Source of the DNA: JANTGF01 sp963750735
GTDB lineage: Bacteria > Bacteroidota > Bacteroidia > Bacteroidales > VadinHA17
NCBI GenBank assembly: GCA_963750735.1
Contig: CAVVRY010000011.1
Span: 62,001-126,000, forward strand
DNA: 64,000 nt
Direction: 5' to 3'
Shown one piece after another: positions 39,106 through 47,455 of the stretch. How positions within the stretch are numbered: the first letter of the stretch is position 1; every line of letters starts with the position of its first letter. Both the position numbers and the translations under genes were made by a program. The notes beneath the pieces are model-generated. The model saw nothing but the letters and a program-made list of their open reading frames with translations. It made no database searches and was not told the DNA's origin.

Positions 39106-39290
39106 ATTCTCAGGTTCAATCTCATTATATGTAGCTCCAGCAGAAATTCCTACACCTAATCCATTTCCAAGCGCAGTAACACCGGTTATATTTAGGACCT
39201 ATAAAATTGCTAATAATCTTATTACCAATCGCTTGGGTGCTACCGATCCAGACTCCTCCAAATATTAAGTTTCTATCCTCAGGATTCAAC

Positions 39291-39968
39291 TCACCAATTA
39301 TATTCTCCCCCATCTCCGATATTTATCCCAGAACCGCTATTTGGTAACGGTAAAGTACCATTTATATCAGTTCCAATAAGATTTCCGAGCACCTGATTTC
39401 CATTGCACAAATCACCTATCATTATTCCTGGATTCATTTCTCCTCCACCATTACCCGATACAATATTTTCTCTTATCATGTTATTATCGGAATTATCCAA
39501 TTCAATTCCAAAAGTTCCTATTCCATAGCTTGTGGCATCGCTCCCATTAATATCAGTGCTAAAATAGTTGCTCTCAATAATATTTCCTCCATTGCTTAAA
39601 AGGGAAATACCACTGTGGGAATACCTGTTAAAGACCAGTTCCCTTACAGTACAATTCCCAGAATATATAATCAGTTTCTGACCACCTGCTAAACTTCCAT
39701 CCAGTTCAATATTAAGAGCTGAATTAAAACCAGGCTAGGTAGTTTCGTTTTTGGAACTTGCTCCAGGCTGTGAATAGCTATCAATGATAACTGGTTCAAT
39801 AAGCACTGGAAGAGGTGATAAAGGCCGAATGGTATGAGTTTCATCCCCAGGGATATTGAATTCAATTCTATCTATCTCCAAAGGATTATCATTAGTATTG
39901 ACATAATCGATAGCATTTCTTAAAGAGCCTGGTTCAGAATAATCAGTATTAGTAAACAAGAATTGCAT
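39291..39968 (-). CDS. Giant gene piece: start of beta-helix with an in-frame TAG
   Basis: The piece begins with FTNTDYSEPGSLRNAIDYVN, the block that typically opens such secreted beta-helices, and IEFNIPGDETHTIRPLSPLP. A TAG near 39733 interrupts it, but the same frame continues for 440 bp with PGFNSALNIELDG, GGQKLIIYSGNC and helix repeats to GSGINIGDGGEYNW. A short further piece (39125-39313) follows in the next frame. The TAG may be a substitution or a sequencing error. Confidence 0.7.
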
Positions 39969-40317
39969 TTATTACCTCTATAGTTGCTGGAAGAGATGTT
40001 AGAGTTAATTCGGTGGCAACTGTATTGGTAACTTCGCAGGTATATTCTCCGGCATCAGTGAGTGATACTGAACTAATTAAAAAAGTGCTGTCAATGCTTT
40101 GCGCTCCTATAGGTAAATCATCTTTATACCACTGGTATAAGCTATTTTCACCACCGGTAGAAACATATAGAAACATTTCTGATGTCAAATACAATATAGA
40201 ATCCTTTTCAGTATTTACATTTGCTGAGGCGCATAAGAAAAATACGCATTGAGGTACAATATTTGGTTTAAAATCTTTAAATGTAAGCCTGGTTGTTCTG
40301 TATAAAAAGACTATCAA
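39949..40317 (-). CDS. Giant gene piece: Ig-like domain
   Basis: An Ig-like fold is visible: SLYQWYKDDLPIGAQ, STFLISSVSLTDAGEYTCEV, then TNTVATELTLTSLPATIEV. It sits between the LRR region and the beta-helix. The frame is lost at a TTT run near 39952; deleting one T makes it continuous with the beta-helix. Confidence 0.7.
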   Translation of the reverse strand: MIVFLYRTTRLTFKDFKPNIVPQCVFFLCASANVNTEKDSILYLTSEMFLYVSTGGENSLYQWYKDDLPIGAQSIDSTFLISSVSLTDAGEYTCEVTNTVATELTLTSLPATIEVINAILVY

Positions 40318-40921
40318 ATTTGAAAGGGGATAAATCAGTTACTACTACTAAACTGATTATTATTAATATTAAGAACTTCTAAAGCAGAAATATTGTCAAA
40401 TTCAATTGGGATAGGACCAGATAAATTATTAAAGCTAATATCCAAGTTAACCAATTTTATCAGATTTCCCAATTCAGATGGTATATAACCACTTAATTGA
40501 TTATAGCTTAAGTTTATTGCAATATAAAGTTATTAAAATTAATGTTGCTTAGCTCAAGTCCTGTTAACTTACTATGACTAATATCATATAAGATATTCAG
40601 CCCTTATTGATAACCAGTTGGAATTGATCCTGTTAAAGGATTAAAACTAAAATTTAAAGTTAGAACTTCAGTATACATATTATAATTTCTGCAGGAATCG
40701 ATCCTGTTATAAGATTATTACTTAGATTTAAAGTTAGACCACCATAATCACGGAAATTAAATAGTTCTGGAGGAATCATACCAGTTAGCTGATTGTTGCT
40801 AAAATTTATCACTCGACTTTTGCCTGCATCTATATTGCTCAATGTTTTCCTTATTCAGGAGTTATTGAACCGGATAAATTATTATCACTCAAATATAGGT
40901 CTTGAAAATATTAATTTATTT
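40318..40921 (-). other. Giant gene region: leucine-rich repeats on disrupted frames
   Basis: Plant-type LRR text appears in short stretches on different minus frames: LQDLYLSDNNLSGSIT near 40880, INFSNNQLTGMIPPELFNF and LNLSNNLITGSIPAEI in 40660-40842. At least three slips are needed to read through. No separate gene is present. Confidence 0.6.
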
Positions 40922-41392
40922 CTAACTACACCATACCAGGTATCTAATAGGTTCGTTTAACCAATTTGAATTGTTGGTCCACGCTGGACCATTTGTACTA
41001 TTATATAGTGCCACCAGTGCCAATGAATCTTGCTCAAGTGTAGTTGCAAGGTAGGAAATTGTTACTTGAAGACTTCCCTGAACTCCCGATCCATCATTTG
41101 CAGTAGCCCGCACAGTAACAGTCCCAACTGAAAGTCCTCGCAATAGGCCATATGGACTTATAGTTGCTGCTCCAGTTCCATTTATCACATTCCAGGTAAC
41201 TGTTTTATCTGAAGCGTCTAATGGAGAAATAGTTGCAATCATTTGCAGCACCATATTATCCGAATCAATGACATTTTGACCGTCTTCACCTGAAACAATA
41301 ATAGAAGATACCAATGTTTGAGATAAAATGAATCCAGTTGAAGCAAAGATGATAACGATTGTTGCTAGAAGATATATCTTTAATTTTTTCAT
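40922..41392 (-). CDS. Giant gene, N-terminal piece: signal peptide, Big_2 domain, LRR N-cap
   Basis: The ATG at 41392 starts a signal peptide (KIYLLATIVIIFASTGFILSQ). A Big_2 Ig-like domain follows (VSSIIVSGEDGQNV, LLRGLSVGTVTVRATANDGS), then the LRR N-terminal cap (DSLALVALYNSTNGPAW, NSNWL). The frame then ends early at 40922, where LRRs continue in other frames. It lies 27 bp after the stop of the 188-residue secreted protein gene, so the two are probably cotranscribed. Confidence 0.82.
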   Translation of the reverse strand: MKKLKIYLLATIVIIFASTGFILSQTLVSSIIVSGEDGQNVIDSDNMVLQMIATISPLDASDKTVTWNVINGTGAATISPYGLLRGLSVGTVTVRATANDGSGVQGSLQVTISYLATTLEQDSLALVALYNSTNGPAWTNNSNWLNEPIRYLVWCS

Positions 41393-41419
41393 GATTTCTT
41401 TACTTTATTTTTGTCCAGT

Positions 41420-41986
41420 TTATTTAACATATCCTTTTACTTCGTTGATAAAGTCCTCCAGAAGGATTTTATTCCCAGTTGCAGATTTTGCATCCAGGCT
41501 TTTGAGCTTCACAGTAGAATCTTCACCGGAAAAAGATTTCCCGATGATCATTCTTTTCCCGGTTTTTGGGTCTTTATGTATTTTTAGTTTCCCCTGGTAG
41601 CCGCCTGTTACCAGGTTTTTACCGGAAGGGTGTTTCCATAAAAAGGTAAAAACCTCTTCCCCTGTTTCAAATACAGGCATTTCGGAGACTTCATATATGA
41701 TATCTCCCACCCTTCCACCAGGAACGGTAATAACTGTTTCCGTACCCAGGCTGCCTTTCACATAGCCCTCGGGTATTACTGTTACATAGGTAAAAATGAT
41801 ACTCTGGTCTTCGTTCCATGCGCTTTTGACCTCGGAACATGTACCATATACTACGGCCGTAGATTTTTCTGTCAGGTCTCTGGCTGACATTTGTTTTAGC
41901 TGTGCAAAGCTTTCTGTTGAAGTGAAAATCAAAAAACTCAATACAATCCAGCCAAAACATTCATTCAGTTTTTTTAGTGATTTCAT
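41420..41986 (-). CDS. Small secreted protein of unknown function (188 aa)
   Basis: A signal peptide (WIVLSFLIFTSTESFAQ) precedes a compact domain with MSARDLTEKSTAVVYGTC, SIIFTYVTVIPEGYVKG, VPGGRVGDIIYEVSEMPVF and GEEVFTFLWKHPSG. I cannot name the family. It is followed immediately by the giant metzincin-containing surface protein gene and could be a partner, propeptide-like inhibitor or chaperone of it (inference from position only). It is intact. Confidence 0.8.
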   Translation of the reverse strand: MKSLKKLNECFGWIVLSFLIFTSTESFAQLKQMSARDLTEKSTAVVYGTCSEVKSAWNEDQSIIFTYVTVIPEGYVKGSLGTETVITVPGGRVGDIIYEVSEMPVFETGEEVFTFLWKHPSGKNLVTGGYQGKLKIHKDPKTGKRMIIGKSFSGEDSTVKLKSLDAKSATGNKILLEDFINEVKGYVK

Positions 41987-42059
41987 ACTGTTGTGTTTTT
42001 AATGATTATTCTATTAATCCTTTGTGGCTATAATGATTAAGTATTTTATAATCAAGGTC

Positions 42060-42150
42060 ACATTATAACTTCAGCGTGTGCTCTGTCGAATGCCTATCAA
42101 ATGTGTTGCATGTAATAGACTTCGACAGGCTCAGTCTGACTTTTGAATTG
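42060..42150. repeat. Dispersed intergenic repeat (TTCGACAGGCTCAG type)
   Basis: It contains GTGTGCTCTGTCGAATGCC and ACTTCGACAGGCTCAGTCTGAC. It belongs to the family seen at 19.4 and 31.6-32.0 kb and lies between the CHAT gene and the small secreted protein gene, suggesting separate transcription units. Confidence 0.7.
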
Positions 42151-42239
42151 TTTGTTAATCAAATAGCTCAACCAGTTTATATATTTTTATTTAAATTCCA
42201 GAAATATCGATTCACTTGATATGTCATTTTTTATAGAAG

Positions 42240-45200
42240 CTATCGCCAATCACCAATCAAAATAAAAGGTGCCCAGTAGAAAGGATGGGCATATTTTTCC
42301 TGCTTTATCATGCCTAGCTGGGCCTTTTGTAAGCTTTGGGTTTTGGACAATTTCTTTTTCACCAGGTTGGAGTAGAAATCACTCATCAGCTTCGATGTGG
42401 AAGCATCGGAAACACTCCATAAGCTAACTACAACAGAAGGTGCCCCGGCATACATAAAGGCCCGTGTAAGGCCAACCATTCCCTCTCCACGTATCAGTTT
42501 GCCCAGGCCTGTCTGGCAGGCAGAAAGCACCACCATATCAGGTTTCATTTTCAGGTTAAATATTTCTGCAGCCTGTAAAAACCCGTCTTCCTCCGTGTTT
42601 CCAATCTGACTTAGTACCAGGCTGCTGAAATCGGGTTGTTTTTCATCCATTAAACCGTGCGTTGCAAAATGGATATATTGGTAATTTTCCAGATTGTTTC
42701 CGGTTTTAACATTTTCTTCATTTGCCTCCTGCCTCAAATAAATTTTTGATTCTCCGGGTGGAAAGAAAGAGGCAATTTGTTCAACTTCTTTAGCACTGTA
42801 TTCCAGGCGACCCAAGCCTTTGCGAAGCAAAAAAGTAGAATCGCTTTCATTTTCATAAACCGGATCTCCCCAGGCAATCAAGCCCTTATTTTCTGATCCT
42901 TTGCTATTGTTTTCGCTTGATGAAGTGGCAAGGTTAAATAATACACTTCCCGATTGGGCATAGTTTACCGGATGTTTAAGTACCAGGTATGGCAGTTTTG
43001 AATAAGATTGCTTACCCGATTCTTTCGAAACATTTACAAGCAAAACTTCAAAAGGCAAATAATTCAGGATTCCATCCGGTATAATAATCAGATTACTTTT
43101 TTTAGGAATAAATTGTTCAGCCGGTTGCATAAGAAGCTGATATAAGCAATGTCCGGCTTCAGCAAACAAATCAATATTCCCATGTGTTGGATCCTGCAAG
43201 GCAAACCGCAGCAACTCCACATGTTCATGCAGCGTTTCTCGGTCGGAAATCCGGATTAATTGCTTTTGTTCCTGGCTAATTACCCACAACCAGGAGCTGC
43301 TGTCGCCCAGTGAATACTCAAGCATAATCGTCTTGCTATCCAATATTGTATTTTGAACCTTATCAATGGTGACTGGCTCCGGATATTTTAGATCAGCATA
43401 CTTCGGGTTTGTGGACCTGATTTTGTTTTTTAAACTATTCAGCTCATTTTCCTTTTGCTTTATTTGTTCCTTCAACTGATTCATTAATTGATCATCTGCA
43501 TCATTATAGGCCGATTCAGCTTCTAAATCCTGCTTCGCCATGTTTAAGGAGGTTAGAACTTCATCCTGTTCAGCCAATAGAGTAAGATCTGCTCCCTCAT
43601 AAACATTTGCTATTGACTCGGTGAGAAGATCAAGTAGGGCCCGTGATTTACTTTGCTCAGCAAGATGAAAAGCCTTTACATCGTAACCGCTCCCTGGATC
43701 CTTTTCATGTAGTTCTCCCAGAGTATTAATAACGTCCTCAAATGCATAGCGTTCCCGGGCCATATAATTGGCTTTAAACTCATCGCTTTGCATGCTGCTC
43801 CTCATATCATCAATAATAGCAAGGGCTTTCTCATTGTATTCAACAGCCAGATCATATTTACCGCTTAGCTTGAAATTTTCAGCCATACCCACCATGGCCT
43901 TCCACATTCCCTCGGGACTGTTTAAGGTTTGGGCCATTGTAAGACCAGATTCATAATTCTCCAGGGCTTTGTCCAGTTTTTTCAGGCGATTCTGATCATT
44001 TGCCAAATTGATCAGGCAATGCATCTGGAACAAGCTGGAGTTAATTTCCTGGCTTTGCTTCAATCCCCTGGAATGAAACTTTTCTGCTTTTTCATATTCC
44101 CCCAGGTCATAATGCACAGTTCCCAGATTATTCAGTGCAATGATCACGCTCTCCGGGTCCTGGAGCTCTTCAAATTTTCCAAGTGCAAGTTGATAATATT
44201 CAGCTGATTTCTCAAGCCTGCCCGCACTCTGGTAAATTACACCCAATGTATTGTAGGCACCAGCGATTCCCCAGTCGTCCCCCATTTCTTTCATTAAATT
44301 CAGAGATTCAGAACATACACCTACAGCTTTGGTATAATCTCCTAGGTTGACATACACAGAACTCATTTGAGTTAACACATCACCTATGCCAATGGTATCA
44401 TTCATTTCCTTGAATATCTGCATGGAGGTTTCAAAGTTTTTCAGTGCATCATTGAATTTTCCAAGAAGGTTTAGAATAGTCCCGGAATTAAGCATGGATT
44501 CAGCCATTCGGAAATGATTTCCTGCTTCCCTATTCACTTCAAACGACTGATTATAAGCTTCATTTGCCATTTCAAGCTGACCCGCTTTTTCATAAGCGGA
44601 AGCCATATATGTAAGTGTGGTTCCAAGGTTTCTCCAATCCTTAATTTCACGTCGTATTTTCTCTGCTTTTTTAAAATATTCAATCGCCTTTGAAAAGTCA
44701 TTCATGAAATTTGAATAGATCAGTCCTATTCCATTCAGACTGGCGCTCATTAGTTGTTTATCATCAAGTTGTTGCCTTACTGCCAGGGCTTTTTGATAAT
44801 AAGATAAGGTGGCTTGAGCATCGTAGTAGTAATATATGTAGCCCATTCCACCCAGGACAAGTGATTGACCGTATTTATCATTTATTTCCTCGTAAATAGT
44901 TATAGCTTTTTCATAAAGTTCAACAGCTTCTTCATCTTTATTTCTATCCCGCCGAAATGATGTTGCAACCTGATTCAGACTATCCGCTTTAAGTTTTTGC
45001 TCCTTTTCCAGCATCGACCATTTTTTTGTATAGTCGAGTATATTTAGCAGTGATTTCTCATTGAAAATTTCAAAAAAGTAATTGGCTATATAGTCTGCTT
45101 TCTCAATTGCTTTTTGGGCCTCAGATTGCTTTGTTTGTAAATCTAATTCTACACTTTCAGAAAGGAGTTCCAAAACATATGGTTTTACCAGGAACCTGTT

Positions 45201-45392
45201 GCTGCTTATCAAAGATCTGAGCTGAGCAGTATTTGAATTTTCAAAATACTCTGTGAGGTGATTTTTAAACTCATTTTGGGAAAGTGGTTCTGAATTGACC
45301 TGACCATTGGCAATTATTCCGTTTGCGAACAATAGAAGCCACAAAAAGACTTTAATTTTATTTAATGAAGATTGGAAGTAGAATTTTTGCAT
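42240..45392 (-). CDS. Exported TPR-CHAT caspase-like protease (1050 aa)
   Basis: The gene is intact. A signal peptide (VFLWLLLFANGIIANGQ) precedes at least ten TPRs (about 150-540; LGTVHYDLGEYEKAEKFHSRGL, ALAIRQ-type helices), a coiled-coil-like region (about 600-680), and a C-terminal CHAT domain (about 720-1050). The CHAT dyad is His912 (YIHFATHGL) and Cys959 (LSACQTG), with the conserved GEGMVGLTRAF that follows. CHAT proteases are caspase-like cysteine proteases; in known CRISPR-linked forms the TPR part controls activity, but this one is exported and no CRISPR gene is near. It lies 102 bp after the FecR-TPR gene. The substrate is unknown. Confidence 0.92.
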   Translation of the reverse strand: MQKFYFQSSLNKIKVFLWLLLFANGIIANGQVNSEPLSQNEFKNHLTEYFENSNTAQLRSLISSNRFLVKPYVLELLSESVELDLQTKQSEAQKAIEKADYIANYFFEIFNEKSLLNILDYTKKWSMLEKEQKLKADSLNQVATSFRRDRNKDEEAVELYEKAITIYEEINDKYGQSLVLGGMGYIYYYYDAQATLSYYQKALAVRQQLDDKQLMSASLNGIGLIYSNFMNDFSKAIEYFKKAEKIRREIKDWRNLGTTLTYMASAYEKAGQLEMANEAYNQSFEVNREAGNHFRMAESMLNSGTILNLLGKFNDALKNFETSMQIFKEMNDTIGIGDVLTQMSSVYVNLGDYTKAVGVCSESLNLMKEMGDDWGIAGAYNTLGVIYQSAGRLEKSAEYYQLALGKFEELQDPESVIIALNNLGTVHYDLGEYEKAEKFHSRGLKQSQEINSSLFQMHCLINLANDQNRLKKLDKALENYESGLTMAQTLNSPEGMWKAMVGMAENFKLSGKYDLAVEYNEKALAIIDDMRSSMQSDEFKANYMARERYAFEDVINTLGELHEKDPGSGYDVKAFHLAEQSKSRALLDLLTESIANVYEGADLTLLAEQDEVLTSLNMAKQDLEAESAYNDADDQLMNQLKEQIKQKENELNSLKNKIRSTNPKYADLKYPEPVTIDKVQNTILDSKTIMLEYSLGDSSSWLWVISQEQKQLIRISDRETLHEHVELLRFALQDPTHGNIDLFAEAGHCLYQLLMQPAEQFIPKKSNLIIIPDGILNYLPFEVLLVNVSKESGKQSYSKLPYLVLKHPVNYAQSGSVLFNLATSSSENNSKGSENKGLIAWGDPVYENESDSTFLLRKGLGRLEYSAKEVEQIASFFPPGESKIYLRQEANEENVKTGNNLENYQYIHFATHGLMDEKQPDFSSLVLSQIGNTEEDGFLQAAEIFNLKMKPDMVVLSACQTGLGKLIRGEGMVGLTRAFMYAGAPSVVVSLWSVSDASTSKLMSDFYSNLVKKKLSKTQSLQKAQLGMIKQEKYAHPFYWAPFILIGDWR

Positions 45393-45451
45393 ATAACAGA
45401 ATGAATTAGTTGGTACCTCTTCCTTGGTTAAGGTATTATAACTTCCTCATC

Positions 45452-45479
45452 CCCTGAACTGATTGGGTTCCATTCAGGG
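45452..45479. other. Inverted repeat between FecR-TPR and CHAT genes
   Basis: CCCTGAA and TTCAGGG, 7 bp each, are separated by 14 nt in the 102-bp gap. There is no T tract, so an attenuator, operator or mRNA-processing hairpin is as likely as a terminator. Confidence 0.4.
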
Positions 45480-45494
45480 TATAAAAACTGTACT

Positions 45495-46499
45495 TTATTC
45501 TTCTTTTTTTGCGAGCTGCAATGCTTTTTGTAATTCCATAATTGCCAGATCTTTCTTCCCTACATCAGCATATAACTTGCCCAATATCTCATGGGGCAAT
45601 GCTGTTTCAGGATTCTCCTCTGATACCAATCTAAATTCATCAATGGCATCTTCCAGAAGTCCATTGTTCATATAATATGCCCCAAGTACTGAATGGTAAC
45701 TGCTGGAGTTTGGATCGGAATTAAAAAGGTCTTTGATACTTTCTTCCTGTTCTATAATCTGAGATATTTCGTCTGGGGACATTACGGTAAATTCCTGATT
45801 TAATGATTTATATGATTCTAATAGGGCCTCACCTTCAACGTGCCAGAAGTAGGATTTACCGAATTTTAATGCTTCTTCATCTGCAGGATAAATCAGTTTA
45901 TTTTCAGTTACTTTCTTGCTCCAAACCAGGCCCTTGTTGTTATATAAGCTGACCAGGTATTCATCCATGGATTTATTTGTCTCCCAGGAAAAAGCAGGCT
46001 TATTAGCTTTGATCAATGTATTGCATGGAGAAATCAATTCTACCTGGAGGTTTGAATTAACAGCTCTTAGGCCAGCCAAAACACCAACTTCTTTTTCATT
46101 ATCCCGCTTAAGTGTAAGAACTGAAAAGTTAGCCATCATGGCAGATTCAACTTTTTTTGATTTGTTATCGTCAGTATCTTTTGTTTTATTGTTACTTGAA
46201 ACTTCGATATTGCTATTGGCTCCCAGGTTTATCACATTACCATTAGAAAAAAGTAATGAAACTTGCGAACTCTTTGAAGTAATAATCTTATCCCCCTCAA
46301 ATAATTGAGTACCCCATTCAGCCTTATTTTGTTTTGAGCCAGATTTTGAAACATACACTTCCCCTTTCATTTCAGTAACAACTGCCACACAATTTGTTGA
46401 TTGTTGCGCAATCAATTGTGTTGTTAGAAAGAGGATTAGGAAAGTAATGGTTAGAAGATGTAATAAATGTGCGCTTACAGTTGCCTTTGCCAGTGACAT
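45495..46499 (-). CDS. Exported FecR-domain protein with C-terminal TPR
   Basis: A signal peptide (LLTITFLILFLTTQLIAQ) is followed by a FecR-like domain (about 38-150; VTEMKGEVYVSKSG, GDKIITSKSSQVSLLFSNGNVINLG), an Ig-like stretch (about 160-235; PAFSWETNKSMDEY) and a TPR unit (about 250-330). Anti-sigma FecR proteins have a cytoplasmic helix; none is present and no sigma factor gene is adjacent, so this is a fully exported FecR protein. It directly precedes the TPR-CHAT gene on the same strand and is probably a functional partner. Confidence 0.88.
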   Translation of the reverse strand: MSLAKATVSAHLLHLLTITFLILFLTTQLIAQQSTNCVAVVTEMKGEVYVSKSGSKQNKAEWGTQLFEGDKIITSKSSQVSLLFSNGNVINLGANSNIEVSSNNKTKDTDDNKSKKVESAMMANFSVLTLKRDNEKEVGVLAGLRAVNSNLQVELISPCNTLIKANKPAFSWETNKSMDEYLVSLYNNKGLVWSKKVTENKLIYPADEEALKFGKSYFWHVEGEALLESYKSLNQEFTVMSPDEISQIIEQEESIKDLFNSDPNSSSYHSVLGAYYMNNGLLEDAIDEFRLVSEENPETALPHEILGKLYADVGKKDLAIMELQKALQLAKKEE

Positions 46500-46921
46500 C
46501 TTATTGTAAATTCAGGGTTAAGAGAATATGTAAAATGTATTAGTCTAATAAGTTACTTAAAAAATAAATACAAAGCATAAAATTTGTCTATAATCTTTTC
46601 CAATTTTGATTAAGGTAGACTATTTCACTACTTAACTATATCTAACTATCGACGAATGTTACTGCTTTAAAAGGAATCCTAAAAGAATATTCTTTTTACT
46701 ATTTAGAATCTTTCCAAGACATTCATCCTATGTTATGGGTATAGTCCATTATTCAAGTGTAAATTATTTAAATTCAATTTATTATAAATATGGTCGACTG
46801 TTTTATTCATTTAATATATTTATTAATCAAAGAAATTATTAAAAAAGTATTATGTAGACTAAGCAGTATATAAAGTCATAAAAAAATATTTAATTAATTT
46901 ATTAACTAACTCATTATTGTC
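46500..46921. other. Divergent intergenic region, nothing recognised
   Basis: The 422 bp between the divergent FecR and cupin genes are very AT-rich. I see no credible gene, repeat or exact TAnnTTTG element. Promoters for both genes must lie here. Confidence 0.6.
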
Positions 46922-47287
46922 ATGAAGATTAAAAAAGAAGACCTTGAAGTTAAAATGGAAGGACCAGGAACTGCTATGCGTGGTCAAAGCATGGGAGGAT
47001 TAATTGTATCTTATAACACATTACCAGCCGGCACAGATTTTACTCCCTTATTAAAAGGATTAAACAATGACAGTTGCCATTCTGCACACTGGGGATACAT
47101 ACTTGAAGGGAAGATGAGGATTATCTATGATAATGGTAAGGAAGAAGTTACCTCTGCAGGTGAAGTGTATTATTGGCCTGCCGGTCATACTGCCATTGTA
47201 GAGGAAGATATAAAGTTTGTTGAATTTAGTCCGGAAAAGGAATTTGGTGAGGTCTTATCGCATGTATTTAGTGTGATGGAAGCTTAG
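46922..47287 (+). CDS. Cupin-domain protein (121 aa)
   Basis: A small single-domain cupin. Visible motifs are HWGYILEGKMRIIYDNGKE (cupin motif 1 remnant) and AGEVYYWPAGHTAIVEE (motif 2). Only part of the usual metal-binding His set is present (His in CHSAHWG, His in PAGHT). No signal peptide; cytoplasmic. It is a single-gene unit whose function is unknown; binding of a small ligand or metal is likely from the fold. Confidence 0.85.
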   Translation: MKIKKEDLEVKMEGPGTAMRGQSMGGLIVSYNTLPAGTDFTPLLKGLNNDSCHSAHWGYILEGKMRIIYDNGKEEVTSAGEVYYWPAGHTAIVEEDIKFVEFSPEKEFGEVLSHVFSVMEA

Positions 47288-47385
47288 GCAGTGAACAGTA
47301 TCAGTATCAGGTATCAGGTATCAGTGAACAATGATCAGTGTATCAGTGATCAGGTATCAGTGAACAGTGATCAAAGAACTAAAAA
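47288..47385. repeat. Degenerate ATCAGTGAACAGTGATCAG tract
   Basis: Short units such as CAGTATCAGGTATCAG and GTGAACAGTGATCAG follow one another after the cupin stop. It resembles the tract at 31441-31505, an intergenic simple repeat known from Bacteroidota genomes. Confidence 0.65.
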
Positions 47386-47455
47386 GTGTAGATGGGGGTT
47401 GGAGAATTACTCCCATTTGCATTTTTGATCATCTTTTGCATTTAAAGGCTAAAAC

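Larger units (their letters stand above)
32091..41392 (-). pseudogene. Giant multidomain T9SS-secreted surface protein gene (about 3,100 codons), frame-disrupted
   Basis: Pieces on three minus frames follow each other in collinear order and together make one protein: signal peptide, Big_2 Ig domain, LRRs, Ig domain, long right-handed beta-helix, metzincin protease, three Big_5 domains, IPT/TIG, YVTN propeller, FIMAH-like helices and a T9SS sorting domain. I count about ten frame changes and at least three in-frame stops (TAG near 39733, TAA at 37058-37056, TGA at 36721-36719). Single-base repairs restore continuity, for example deleting one T at TTT near 39952 gives ILVTNTDYSEPGSL. It is followed by a strong terminator. 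Whether it is decayed or badly sequenced cannot be decided here. Confidence 0.8.

Noticed and set aside
42240..45392. CRISPR-linked (Craspase-type) interpretation of the TPR-CHAT gene
   Set aside because: No cas gene, no repeat-spacer array and an N-terminal signal peptide; it is an exported protein, not the cytoplasmic partner of a type III-E effector.
47288..47385. CRISPR or phage-like array
   Set aside because: The units are short (10-15 bp), unevenly spaced and degenerate, with no unique spacers; a simple intergenic repeat tract.
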